Below are positions 1 through 7,606 of a stretch of 64,000 nt of DNA, piece by piece (the first letter of the stretch is position 1; each line of letters starts with the position of its first letter). The stretch is from Streptomyces roseolus (GTDB lineage: Bacteria; Actinomycetota; Actinomycetes; Streptomycetales; Streptomycetaceae): contig NZ_BMTV01000002.1 in NCBI RefSeq assembly GCF_014649855.1, positions 174,511 to 238,510 of the forward strand, written 5' to 3'. A model generated the notes under the pieces. That model saw nothing but the letters and a program-made list of their open reading frames with translations. It did not search any database and was not told the DNA's origin. A program made the position numbers and the translations under genes.

Positions 1-915
1 CAGCGACAGGCAGTCGATCAGCAGCGCCGGACCCTCCTCCGCGAGCAGCGGCACCAGGTCGGTGGTCTCGGCCGTACGCCACGAGCCGGGCCGCCGCTCC
101 CGGTGCAGGCTCACCCGCTCCGCCCACTCCCGGTCGCCCTCGCGGGACCCGCCGGTCGCCACGTACACCACGTCGGGGAAGGTCTCCAGGCGCCGCTCGG
201 CCTCCACCGACTTCCCCGACCGCGCTCCGCCCGTCACCAGCGTCCGGCGCGGCACCACCGGCAGGTCGTGGTACTCGCCCAGGTACAGCACCGTCCCGTC
301 CGGCACCGCCCGCGCCCCGGCCGCCGCGAGCCGCCGGTCCAGCTCGCCGCCGGCCGGCGCGTCATGGTCCAGGTGGACGGCGATCACCTCCGTGCCGGGC
401 CCCACCGCGCCGCTCGCCCGCAGCCGGGCCAGCGCGTCGGGACGGCCCGTGACGTCCGCCGCCACCAGGTCGTACGGCTCCTGGTGGTTCTCCGCGAGAC
501 CGGCCGGCGCCCCGCCGCGCGGCAGGTAGAGCAGCCGCTCGCCCTCGGCCGACACCACCTCGTAGCCGGTCCCGGGGGAGTCCATCGGCACCGCCCGCAC
601 CCGGTGCCCGCTGATCAGCGTCAGCTCCCGTCCGTCGGGCACCCGCCCGGCCGTCGGCAGCCCCGCCGGCAGCTCCACCGGCGGACCGTCGTGCGGATAC
701 GTCAGGAGCACCTGCCGCACCCCCACCAGCGAACGCCCCGCGCGGGCCGCGGCGAGCGCCGCCCCCGGGGTCAGGTCGAGCAGCAGGGCCCCGTCCACGA
801 GCAGCGCGGTCGCGGCACGCGCGCGTGCGCCGCGGGAGGACGCGCACACCGCGCAGGGGCAGTCGGGGCGGGGCAGACCGAGCGGGGAGCCGGTGCCGAG
901 CAGAGTCAGTTCCAC
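1..915 (-). CDS. cobU: Adenosylcobinamide kinase / adenosylcobinamide-phosphate guanylyltransferase with N-terminal MBL-like domain (3' partial)
   Basis: Only the first 305 residues are in the window; the rest lies beyond the left edge. From about residue 225 the protein reads as CobU: a P-loop TGGARSGKS with the lysine at about residue 235, then a VYVATG strand and the LHRERRPGSW segment typical of the family. CobU phosphorylates adenosylcobinamide and then guanylylates it, in assembly of the cobalamin nucleotide loop. The first ~215 residues resemble a metallo-beta-lactamase fold of the PhnP kind (LTLLGTGSPLG, then CPCAVC), but the position expected to read HxHxDH reads YPHDGPP, so metal hydrolysis is unlikely. 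The GTG start has GGGAGG about nine bases upstream. Family assignment is firm; the role of the N-terminal domain is unknown. Confidence 0.85.
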   Translation of the reverse strand, partial: MELTLLGTGSPLGLPRPDCPCAVCASSRGARARAATALLVDGALLLDLTPGAALAAARAGRSLVGVRQVLLTYPHDGPPVELPAGLPTAGRVPDGRELTLISGHRVRAVPMDSPGTGYEVVSAEGERLLYLPRGGAPAGLAENHQEPYDLVAADVTGRPDALARLRASGAVGPGTEVIAVHLDHDAPAGGELDRRLAAAGARAVPDGTVLYLGEYHDLPVVPRRTLVTGGARSGKSVEAERRLETFPDVVYVATGGSREGDREWAERVSLHRERRPGSWRTAETTDLVPLLAEEGPALLIDCLSL

Positions 916-1006
916 GCTCTGATCCTCCCGCGCCCCCGCGCGCGGTGCTCGCCCGGCTACGCTGCGGGCAGGAAACCGATCATCCGGTGAGCCCCAGGAG
1001 GCGGAC

Positions 1007-1213
1007 ATGGCATGGACGTGGCGGTTCGAGAAGTCCGACGGCACGGAGGTCACCCCGGTGGTGACCCCGGAGGACTTCACCACGCAGGGCGACGCCGAGA
1101 GCTGGCTGGGCGAGCACTGGCGCGACCTCCTCGCCGGCGGCGCCGACCAGGCGACCCTCTCCGAGGACACGGTCAAGATCTACGGTCCGATGCCCCTGGA
1201 CGCGGGGGAGTAG
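1007..1213 (+). CDS. Small conserved actinobacterial protein
   Basis: A 68-residue acidic protein beginning MAWTWRFEKSDGTEV, with a strong AGGAGG ribosome site seven bases before the ATG. It has no signal peptide, membrane segment or cysteine. The WLGEHWRDLLAGGADQATL stretch suggests a short helix-rich domain. It is read away from the cobU fragment and ends 37 bases before the convergent protease gene. I recognise it only as a widely conserved Streptomyces hypothetical; no function can be inferred. Confidence 0.8.
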   Translation: MAWTWRFEKSDGTEVTPVVTPEDFTTQGDAESWLGEHWRDLLAGGADQATLSEDTVKIYGPMPLDAGE

Positions 1214-1249
1214 GAGCGTCGCGCACGCGACCGCGGGGCCGGAGGCCGC

Positions 1250-2332
1250 TCACATCTCGCCGAGCGTGACCTCCGCCCTGCGGGTCGCCGAGCCCCGGAC
1301 GTAGGTGACCTCCACCTCGTCTCCCGGCCTGCGGTCCGCCAGGGACTCCGCCAGCGAGGTGATCGTCGTGATGTCGTCGTCGGCGAGCCGGGTGATCACG
1401 TCCCCCGCCCGCAGCCCCGCCTCCGCCGCCGCCCCGCCGGCCTCCGCCTCCACGACCGCCACGCCCGCCGGCTCGTAGTCGTCGTTCAGGAGGGTGCGGC
1501 CGGTGATGTCGAGGGCGGCCCGGCCCGAGTCGGTGACCTTGCCGTCCTTGATGATCTGGTCGGCGATCGTCCGCACCATCGACGCGGGGATCGCGAAGCC
1601 GATCCCGGGCGCCGCGCCGCCGCCCATCTGCGGGTCGCTCGCCGCCAGGGTCGGGATGCCGATGACCCGGCTGTCCAGGTCGACCAGCGCGCCCCCGCTG
1701 TTGCCGGGGTTGATCGCCGCCGAGGTCTGCACCATGTTCCCGATGGTCGCCCCCGTGCCGCCGCCGGTGCGGCCCTCGCTGACCGTGCGGCCGGTCGCCG
1801 AGACGATGCCCTGGGTGACGCTGCCGGACAGTCCGAGCGGGGAGCCCATCGCCAGCACGATCTGGCCCATCTCCACGTCCGCCGAGTCGCCGAACTCGGC
1901 CGGTCTGAGCCCGTCGGGCACCGACTCCAGCCGGATCACCGCGAGGTCCTGTTCGGGATAGGCCGCGACCAGCCGGGCCGCCACCGGCTGCCCGCCGGTG
2001 GCGGCGGTGACCCGGAAGGACTTCTCCTCGCCGACCACGTGCGCGTTGGTGACGACGTGCCCCTTGTCGTCGTAGACGACGCCGGAGCCGAGGCCCTCCG
2101 AGGCGTCGATCTGCACCACGGACGGCAGGACGTCCCTGATGACGGTCTGGTAGTCGTCCTGGAGGTCGTTCGCGGCGAGCGGCGCCGCCTGCGCGGTGGT
2201 CCGCCCGGGCGCGTCGGCCGCGCCGGAACCGGACGAGCACCCGGCGGTCAGCGCGGCGGCACAGGCCCCCGCGGCGAGGGGCAGGACGAGGCGTCGGGTA
2301 CGGGAGCGTGTACGCGCACGGGAGGCATCCAT
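1250..2332 (-). CDS. Lipoprotein HtrA/DegP-type serine protease with PDZ domain
   Basis: A 360-residue secreted trypsin-like protease. The N-terminus is basic, then hydrophobic, and ends in a lipobox LTAGC with the lipidated cysteine at residue 32, so it should be anchored to the outer face of the membrane. The catalytic triad is visible: His98 in TNAHVV, Asp129 in QDLAVI and Ser212 in NPGNSGGAL. A single PDZ domain fills about residues 265-355 (AGGAAAEAGLRAGDVITRL). HtrA-type proteases degrade or refold damaged envelope proteins. The gene stands alone between a terminator and a convergent small gene. A Gly/Thr-rich loop near residues 185-198 lengthens the segment before the serine. Confidence 0.9.
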   Translation of the reverse strand: MDASRARTRSRTRRLVLPLAAGACAAALTAGCSSGSGAADAPGRTTAQAAPLAANDLQDDYQTVIRDVLPSVVQIDASEGLGSGVVYDDKGHVVTNAHVVGEEKSFRVTAATGGQPVAARLVAAYPEQDLAVIRLESVPDGLRPAEFGDSADVEMGQIVLAMGSPLGLSGSVTQGIVSATGRTVSEGRTGGGTGATIGNMVQTSAAINPGNSGGALVDLDSRVIGIPTLAASDPQMGGGAAPGIGFAIPASMVRTIADQIIKDGKVTDSGRAALDITGRTLLNDDYEPAGVAVVEAEAGGAAAEAGLRAGDVITRLADDDITTITSLAESLADRRPGDEVEVTYVRGSATRRAEVTLGEM

Positions 2333-2442
2333 GTCCGGAGTATCCGTTCCGCCCCCTTCGCCCGTCCCGATGGAGGCCGCCGATCAGGCGTACGTCCCGG
2401 CGGAGCGGGCAGGGACAGGGGCAGGGAGCAGGCGATGCGGAA

Positions 2443-2477
2443 AGGGGCCGGCGCGCCGCGTCGGCGCACCGGCCCCT
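2443..2477 (-). terminator. Rho-independent-type hairpin after the methyltransferase gene
   Basis: A long GC stem: AGGGGCCGG then GCGCCG pairs with CGGCGC then CCGGCCCCT around a CGT loop, with one mismatch. It sits 20 bases past the methyltransferase stop and before the protease start, so it probably ends the DUF3043-methyltransferase transcript. There is no strong T tail, which is common in Streptomyces. Confidence 0.7.
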
Positions 2478-2496
2478 CCGGCCGCGCGGGACGGGC

Positions 2497-3342
2497 TCAG
2501 CCCCGTACCCCGCACAGGTGCAGCAGCGCCGCCACCCGGCGGTACGGATCCGTCCGGCCCGCCCGCTCCTCGGCGGCGAGCAGCCGCTCCAGCTCCTCGG
2601 CGGCCGGCAGACCCACCTCCAGCGGGACGCCGTCGGTGAAGACCCGCACCCCGTACCAGGCGTGCAGCGGCGCCGCGATCCCGGCGAGCGTCGCCGACAG
2701 CGCGTCGAGGCGGTCGGCCCGCACCTTCACGCCGTCGTCGTCCTGGTAGACGTCCGTGTCGAAGCCGGCCAGCGCACCCGCCCAGTCCCCGGCGAGCCCC
2801 GGCCGCATGGCGAGGGCGTCCGCGTTCCGTACCACCAGGGAGAGCAGGCCGCCGGGCGCCAGCATCCGGGCCAGGCCCGCGAGCAGCGCGTCCGGCTCGT
2901 CGGCGTACATGAGCACGCCGTGGCACAGCACCACGTCGAAGCTTCCGGGCAGGAAGTGGACGCCGGTCTCGCGGCCGTCGCCCTCGATGAGCCGGACCCG
3001 CTCGCGGATCCCGGCCGGCTCGGTCGCCAGCGACTCCCGGGCCGCCTTCAGCAGGTCGGGGTCGGACTCCAGGCCCGTGACCGTGTGCCCGGCCCGGGCC
3101 AGACGCAGCGCCTGCGTGCCGGCCCCCATGCCCGCGTCGAGGATCCGCAGCCGCTGCCCCACCGGGTAGCGGCCCGTTATCTGCTCGTCGACCTGCCGGG
3201 CGACGATCTCCTGCCGGATGGTGTCCCGCAGCCCGCCGTGACCGGCGGGCCAGTGGACGACCGCCGGCAGTACGGGAGCGCCCGCCCCGGCGCCGGGGAC
3301 GCCGAAGCCGGGGACACCGGAGGCCGAACCGTCCGCGCTCAG
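2497..3342 (-). CDS. SAM-dependent class I methyltransferase
   Basis: Motif I reads ILDAGMGAGTQ, followed by the acidic ESDPD strand and the FDVVLCHGVLMY segment of class I methyltransferases; the substrate is not evident. The first ATG/GTG-type start (GTG, 3162) would begin only four residues before motif I, but the frame stays open upstream and encodes a plausible conserved N-terminus (VVHWPAGHGGLRDTIRQEI). No ATG or GTG lies there. A CTG at 3342, overlapping the DUF3043 stop as CTGA and preceded by GGAGAG, is the best candidate start and gives 281 residues. The start is uncertain; the domain assignment is firm. It is translationally coupled to the DUF3043 gene. Confidence 0.75.
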   Translation of the reverse strand: MSADGSASGVPGFGVPGAGAGAPVLPAVVHWPAGHGGLRDTIRQEIVARQVDEQITGRYPVGQRLRILDAGMGAGTQALRLARAGHTVTGLESDPDLLKAARESLATEPAGIRERVRLIEGDGRETGVHFLPGSFDVVLCHGVLMYADEPDALLAGLARMLAPGGLLSLVVRNADALAMRPGLAGDWAGALAGFDTDVYQDDDGVKVRADRLDALSATLAGIAAPLHAWYGVRVFTDGVPLEVGLPAAEELERLLAAEERAGRTDPYRRVAALLHLCGVRG

Positions 3343-3941
3343 GGCCGCTCTCCGCGCTTGACCTGCGGCTTCGGCAGCCGCAGACGGCGCATCTGGAGCG
3401 TGCGCATCAGGCCGTACGCGACCGCGCCGCGCTTCGGCTCGTTAGGGAAGCGCTCGTTGAGCTGCTTCCGCAGGCGGATCCAGATGCCGATGGAGTCGAT
3501 GACGATCAGGATGATCACACCGAGCCACAGCAGCAGCGAGATGTTCTGCAGCGCGCGGTTGGTGTTGCCGAAGAGCGAGAGCACGAGGATGACCACGGCC
3601 ATCGGCAGGAAGAACTCGGCGATCGCGAACCGCGAGTCGACGAAATCGCGCACGAACCGGCGCACCGGGCCCTTGTCACGGGCCGGCAGATAACGCTCGT
3701 CACCGCTGTTCAGCGCCTCGCGCTGACGGGTCAGGTCGGCTCGCCGCGCCTCACGCTGGCGCTTGGCGGCCTCCTTGCGGTCGAGCGGGACGCTCTGCGC
3801 ACGACGGCGCTGGGTCTGGGCCTCACTCCGCTTCGGGGTCGGGCGGCCCTTGGGGGCCTCGGGGTCGCGGGGCTGCTTGGAGAGGTCCGCCGTCACCTTC
3901 TCGGTGGGGGCCTTCTCATCCTTCGAACGGCTACGGAACAC
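3339..3941 (-). CDS. DUF3043 membrane protein
   Basis: A 200-residue protein with a highly charged N-terminal half (Lys/Arg/Glu, about residues 1-105), then two adjacent membrane helices (FFLPMAVVILVLSLFG and LLLWLGVIILIVIDSIG) and a basic C-terminal tail, as in actinobacterial DUF3043 proteins. The frame is open far upstream, but the conserved family start is VFRSRSKDEKAP, so the GTG at 3941 is chosen. It has no clear ribosome site and may be leaderless. Function is unknown. It is divergent from pspA and is followed directly by the methyltransferase gene. Confidence 0.85.
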   Translation of the reverse strand: MFRSRSKDEKAPTEKVTADLSKQPRDPEAPKGRPTPKRSEAQTQRRRAQSVPLDRKEAAKRQREARRADLTRQREALNSGDERYLPARDKGPVRRFVRDFVDSRFAIAEFFLPMAVVILVLSLFGNTNRALQNISLLLWLGVIILIVIDSIGIWIRLRKQLNERFPNEPKRGAVAYGLMRTLQMRRLRLPKPQVKRGERP

Positions 3942-4224
3942 AAAACCCAAGGGTACGGGGTGGCGGGCGGGGAACCCCAGTCCGGGAGGGAACGATCCGC
4001 TCACAGCCGGCGTCGTAACCGGTACGCACACGAGGACGCACGGGCGCGCCAGGGGTCTCCCCGAGATCCTTCTACTCCTCCCGCCGGAGACGGGAGCTGC
4101 CGCAGTCGTCCTTGGGGAGGAGCGCATCCCGCTCCGAACAGTGCGGTAATGGAGACAGGGACCGTACTGTGGATCCTGACGAAGAGCTGGTGCCGAGTCC
4201 GTCAGAAGGGGGCGCGCGAAGCCC

Positions 4225-5022
4225 ATGAGCGGTGTCATGAAGCGTATGGGGATGATCTTCCGCGCGAAGGCGAACAAGGCCCTTGACCGGGCCGAGGACC
4301 CGCGCGAAACGCTCGACTACTCCTACCAGAAGCAGCTGGAGCTGCTGCAGAAGGTGCGCCGGGGCGTCGCCGACGTCGCCACCTCCCGCAAGCGGCTCGA
4401 ACTCCAGCTGAACCAGCTGCAGGGCCAGTCCGCCAAGCTGGAGGACCAGGGCCGCAAGGCGCTGGCCCTCGGCCGCGAGGACCTCGCCCGCGAGGCGCTC
4501 TCCCGCCGGGCCGCGCTCCAGCAGCAGGTCAGCGACCTCGAGACGCAGCACCAGACGCTCCAGGGCGAGGAGGAGAAGCTCACCCTCGCCGCGCAGCGCC
4601 TCCAGGCCAAGGTCGACGCCTTCCGCACCCGGAAGGAGACCATCAAGGCCACCTACACGGCCGCCCAGGCCCAGACCCGGATCGCCGAGTCCTTCTCCGG
4701 CATCTCCGAGGAGATGAGCGACGTCGGCCTCGCCATCCAGCGGGCCGAGGACAAGACCGCCCAGCTCCAGGCCCGGGCCGGCGCCATCGACGAGCTGCTC
4801 GCCTCCGGTGCCCTCGACGACCAGTCGGGCCTCGCCAAGGACGACATCCAGGCCGAGCTGGACCGCCTCTCCGGCGGCACGGACGTCGAGCTGGAGCTCC
4901 AGCGCATGAAGGCCGAACTGGCCGGGGGCCCCTCCGACCGGCAGCAGGCCATCGAGGGCGGCGCCACGGGCACCCCGCAGCAGAACCAGCAGCAGAACCA
5001 CCCCCGCTTCGACAAGCAGTAG
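4225..5022 (+). CDS. pspA: PspA/IM30 phage-shock protein
   Basis: A 265-residue, almost wholly helical protein with the IM30 pattern: an amphipathic N-terminus (MKRMGMIFRAKANKALDRAEDP), then long coiled coils through about residue 225, and a Gln/Asn-rich tail (PQQNQQQN). PspA-family proteins bind stressed membranes from the cytoplasmic side and stabilise them. The adjacent gene encodes PspAA, its usual actinobacterial companion, 21 bases downstream. The ribosome site is weak (GAAGGGGG, about a dozen bases away); starts at the next methionines cannot be excluded. Confidence 0.92.
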   Translation: MSGVMKRMGMIFRAKANKALDRAEDPRETLDYSYQKQLELLQKVRRGVADVATSRKRLELQLNQLQGQSAKLEDQGRKALALGREDLAREALSRRAALQQQVSDLETQHQTLQGEEEKLTLAAQRLQAKVDAFRTRKETIKATYTAAQAQTRIAESFSGISEEMSDVGLAIQRAEDKTAQLQARAGAIDELLASGALDDQSGLAKDDIQAELDRLSGGTDVELELQRMKAELAGGPSDRQQAIEGGATGTPQQNQQQNHPRFDKQ

Positions 5023-5043
5023 CCGACCGGCAGAGGACGCGTC

Positions 5044-5322
5044 ATGATCGTACGGATCATGGGGGAGGGCCAGCGAGAGCTGGCCGACAGCCACTTCGCC
5101 GAGCTGAACGAGCTCGACGACGAGTTGCTGCGCGAGATGCGATCGGGCGACGAGGAGGGCTTCCGCCGCACCCTGGCGGCCCTCCTCGGCGCCGTCCGCA
5201 CCCTGGGCACGCCCCTGCCGGACGACGCCCTGGAACCCTCGGAACTCATCCTCCCGTCCCCGGACGCCACCCTGGACGAAGTCCGGGACATGCTCTCGGA
5301 CGACGGCCTGATCCCCGGCTAG
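5044..5322 (+). CDS. PspA-associated protein PspAA
   Basis: A 92-residue protein beginning MIVRIMGEGQRELADSHFAELNELD, which matches the PspAA domain found beside actinobacterial PspA. It is acidic and has no membrane segment. Its position 21 bases after pspA indicates one transcript and suggests that it modulates or partners PspA. The family is established by association; its biochemical role is not known to me. Confidence 0.85.
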   Translation: MIVRIMGEGQRELADSHFAELNELDDELLREMRSGDEEGFRRTLAALLGAVRTLGTPLPDDALEPSELILPSPDATLDEVRDMLSDDGLIPG

Positions 5323-5420
5323 GCCGGTGCGGGCGGGCGTTCCGCGAGGGGCGCGGGGGTCCCCCGTCCGAGCGGGGCCGAGAGCCGGGGGGCGGGCACA
5401 CCGGAACCGCGCCCTGAGCG

Positions 5421-5486
5421 GCGCCCGAGCCGCGGCCCCCGCCCCCGGGACCCGCGCCCGAGCCGCAGCCCCCGCCCCCGGGACCC
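5421..5486. repeat. Two tandem copies of a 33-bp GC-rich unit
   Basis: Two adjacent 33-bp units, 5421-5453 and 5454-5486, differ at one position and begin GCGCCCGAGCCGC. They lie between pspAA and the sensor-kinase start chosen here. Because 33 is a multiple of three, they would also encode an 11-residue Ala/Pro repeat if the kinase began further upstream. Confidence 0.9.
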
Positions 5487-5527
5487 GCGCCGTTCCCCGC
5501 GCCCGAACCACCCCGTACCGTTCCCCG

Positions 5528-6769
5528 GTGACCCGCACCCACCTGGCCACCCACCTGAGGGACCGCCTCCGCGACCACCCCCTCGCCTTCGACGCCGTCC
5601 TCGCCGGAGGCGTCCTCGTCGCGATGATCGCCGCCTCCTTCACCGACCCCCACGGCAGCGCCACCGGCCCCACCTTCGGCGAGCGCGTCCCCACCCTCCT
5701 CGGCGTCGGGATGATGCTCGCCGCCGCCGTCGCCCTCATCCTCCGCCGCCGCAGACCCTTCGCGGTCCTCGCGTTCACCTCCGCGCTCGCCCTCGTCGAG
5801 CTGCTCGGCGAGACCCGCCCGGCCCCCGTCACCATCGGCGTCGTCGTCGCGCTCTACACCGTCGCCTCCCGCACCGACCGCCCCACCACCTGGCGCGTCG
5901 GCCTCGCCACCATGACCGCGCTGGCCGCCGCCGCCATGGCCTTCGGCCCGACGCCCTGGTACGCCCAGGAGAACCTCGGGGTCTTCGCCTGGACCGGCAT
6001 GGCCGCCGCCGCCGGCGACGCCGTCCGCAGCCGCCGCGCCTTCGTCGACGCGATACGGGAGCGCGCCGAGCGGGCCGAGCGGACCCGCGAGGAGGAGGCC
6101 CGCCGCCGCGTCGCCGAGGAGCGGCTCCGCATCGCCCGCGACCTCCACGACGTCGTCGCCCACCACATCGCCCTGGTCAACGTGCAGGCGGGGGTCGCCG
6201 CGCACGTCATGGACAAGCGCCCCGACCAGGCCAAGGAGGCCCTCGCCCACGTCCGCGAGGCCAGCCGCTCCGCCCTGGACGAGCTCCGCGTCACCGTCGG
6301 CCTGCTCCGCCAGTCCGGCGACCCCGCGGCCCCGACCGAGCCCGCCCCCGGCCTCGCCCTCCTCGACGGGCTCCTCGCCGGCTTCCGCAAGGCCGGGCTG
6401 CCGGTGTCGCTGGCCCGCACCGACGGCGGCCACCAGCTCCCCTCGGCCGTCGACCTCGCCGCGTACCGGATCGTCCAGGAGGCCCTCACCAACGTCCGCA
6501 AGCACGCGGGACCCGACGCCCGCGCCGAGGTGAGCGTCGTCCTCGTGGGCCGTACCGTCGAGATCACCGTCCTCGACGACGGCGTCCCGCAGCCCGGACC
6601 GGCCCCCGAGCCCTCCGGCGGCCACGGCCTGCTCGGCATGCGCGAGCGGGTCACCGCGCTCGGCGGCGTCCTCACCGCCGCACCCCGCTACGGCGGCGGC
6701 TTCCGCGTGCAGGCGATACTGCCGCTGACGCCCGGGACGGCCCGGGAGCCGGGGGAGGACGACCGATGA
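5528..6769 (+). CDS. Sensor histidine kinase, NarL/DesK (HisKA_3) type
   Basis: A 413-residue kinase. About four to five hydrophobic segments fill residues 20-165. The phosphoacceptor box RIARDLHDVVAHH (His207) and the ATPase N-box VQEALTNVRKHA follow, then GHGLLGMRERV. It overlaps the response-regulator gene by four bases (ATGA), so the two form one system. The frame is open back to 5327, but the GTG at 5528 begins a normal-looking N-terminus (VTRTHLATHLRDRLRDHP). There is no ribosome site, so leaderless translation or a further-upstream start is possible. The position after pspA-pspAA suggests an envelope signal, by inference. Confidence 0.88.
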   Translation: MTRTHLATHLRDRLRDHPLAFDAVLAGGVLVAMIAASFTDPHGSATGPTFGERVPTLLGVGMMLAAAVALILRRRRPFAVLAFTSALALVELLGETRPAPVTIGVVVALYTVASRTDRPTTWRVGLATMTALAAAAMAFGPTPWYAQENLGVFAWTGMAAAAGDAVRSRRAFVDAIRERAERAERTREEEARRRVAEERLRIARDLHDVVAHHIALVNVQAGVAAHVMDKRPDQAKEALAHVREASRSALDELRVTVGLLRQSGDPAAPTEPAPGLALLDGLLAGFRKAGLPVSLARTDGGHQLPSAVDLAAYRIVQEALTNVRKHAGPDARAEVSVVLVGRTVEITVLDDGVPQPGPAPEPSGGHGLLGMRERVTALGGVLTAAPRYGGGFRVQAILPLTPGTAREPGEDDR

Positions 6770-7449
6770 CCATCCGGGTACTGCTCGCCGACGACCAGGC
6801 CCTGCTGCGCAGCGCCTTCCGGGTGCTCGTGGACTCCGAGCCCGACATGGAGGTCGTCGGGGAGGCCGCCGACGGCGCGCAGGCCGCCGCCCTGGCCCGC
6901 AGCGAACGGCCCGACGTCGTCCTCATGGACATCCGGATGCCCGGCACCGACGGCCTCGCCGCCACCCGCGCGATCACCGCCGACCCCGAACTCGCCGACG
7001 TCCGCGTCGTCATGCTCACCACCTTCGAGATCGACGAGTACGTCGTGGAGTCGCTGCGCGCCGGCGCCTCCGGCTTCCTCGGCAAGGGCGCCGAACCGGA
7101 CGAGCTGCTCGGCGCCATCCGGATCGCGCACGCCGGCGAGGCGCTGCTCTCCCCGGCCGCCACCAAGGGCCTGATCGCCACCTTCCTCGCCCAGAGCGCC
7201 GCCGCCGACCCGGTCGGCGCCCCGGTGGACGCGGGCCGGCTCGCCGCGCTCACCGCCCGGGAGCGCGAGGTCCTCGTCCTGGTCGGCGGCGGCCTCTCCA
7301 ACGACGAGATCGCCGCACGGCTCGACGTCAGCCCGCTCACCGTGAAGACCCACGTCAACCGCACCATGGCCAAGCTCGGCGCCCGCGACCGCGCCCAGCT
7401 GGTGGTGACCGCGTACGAGACGGGACTGGTACGCCCGAGGACTGAGTGA
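6766..7449 (+). CDS. Response regulator, NarL/LuxR family
   Basis: A 227-residue regulator. The receiver domain has the acidic pair at residues 9-10 (LLADDQ) and the phosphoacceptor Asp55 in VVLMDIRMPG. The C-terminal LuxR-type helix-turn-helix is at about residues 165-220 (LTAREREVLVLVGGGLSNDEIAARL, then LTVKTHVNRTMAKLGARDRAQLV). It is the partner of the preceding kinase, with overlapping stop and start. Targets cannot be read from the window; the PspA genes or the RND permease next door are reasonable guesses only. Confidence 0.93.
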   Translation: MTIRVLLADDQALLRSAFRVLVDSEPDMEVVGEAADGAQAAALARSERPDVVLMDIRMPGTDGLAATRAITADPELADVRVVMLTTFEIDEYVVESLRAGASGFLGKGAEPDELLGAIRIAHAGEALLSPAATKGLIATFLAQSAAADPVGAPVDAGRLAALTAREREVLVLVGGGLSNDEIAARLDVSPLTVKTHVNRTMAKLGARDRAQLVVTAYETGLVRPRTE

Positions 7450-7606
7450 CCCCGCCCGGCGGCGTACTCCATACGCGGTACGCGCCGGCCCGGAAACGGG
7501 CCCGGGGGGCGAGGAATCCGTCCTCCGGATGGCCGATCCTGGGCGCTGGGGGGCGCTCCTGGCTGCCCGCCGCCTGCCGACGAGTACGCCACGGAAGAGA
7601 GACCCC

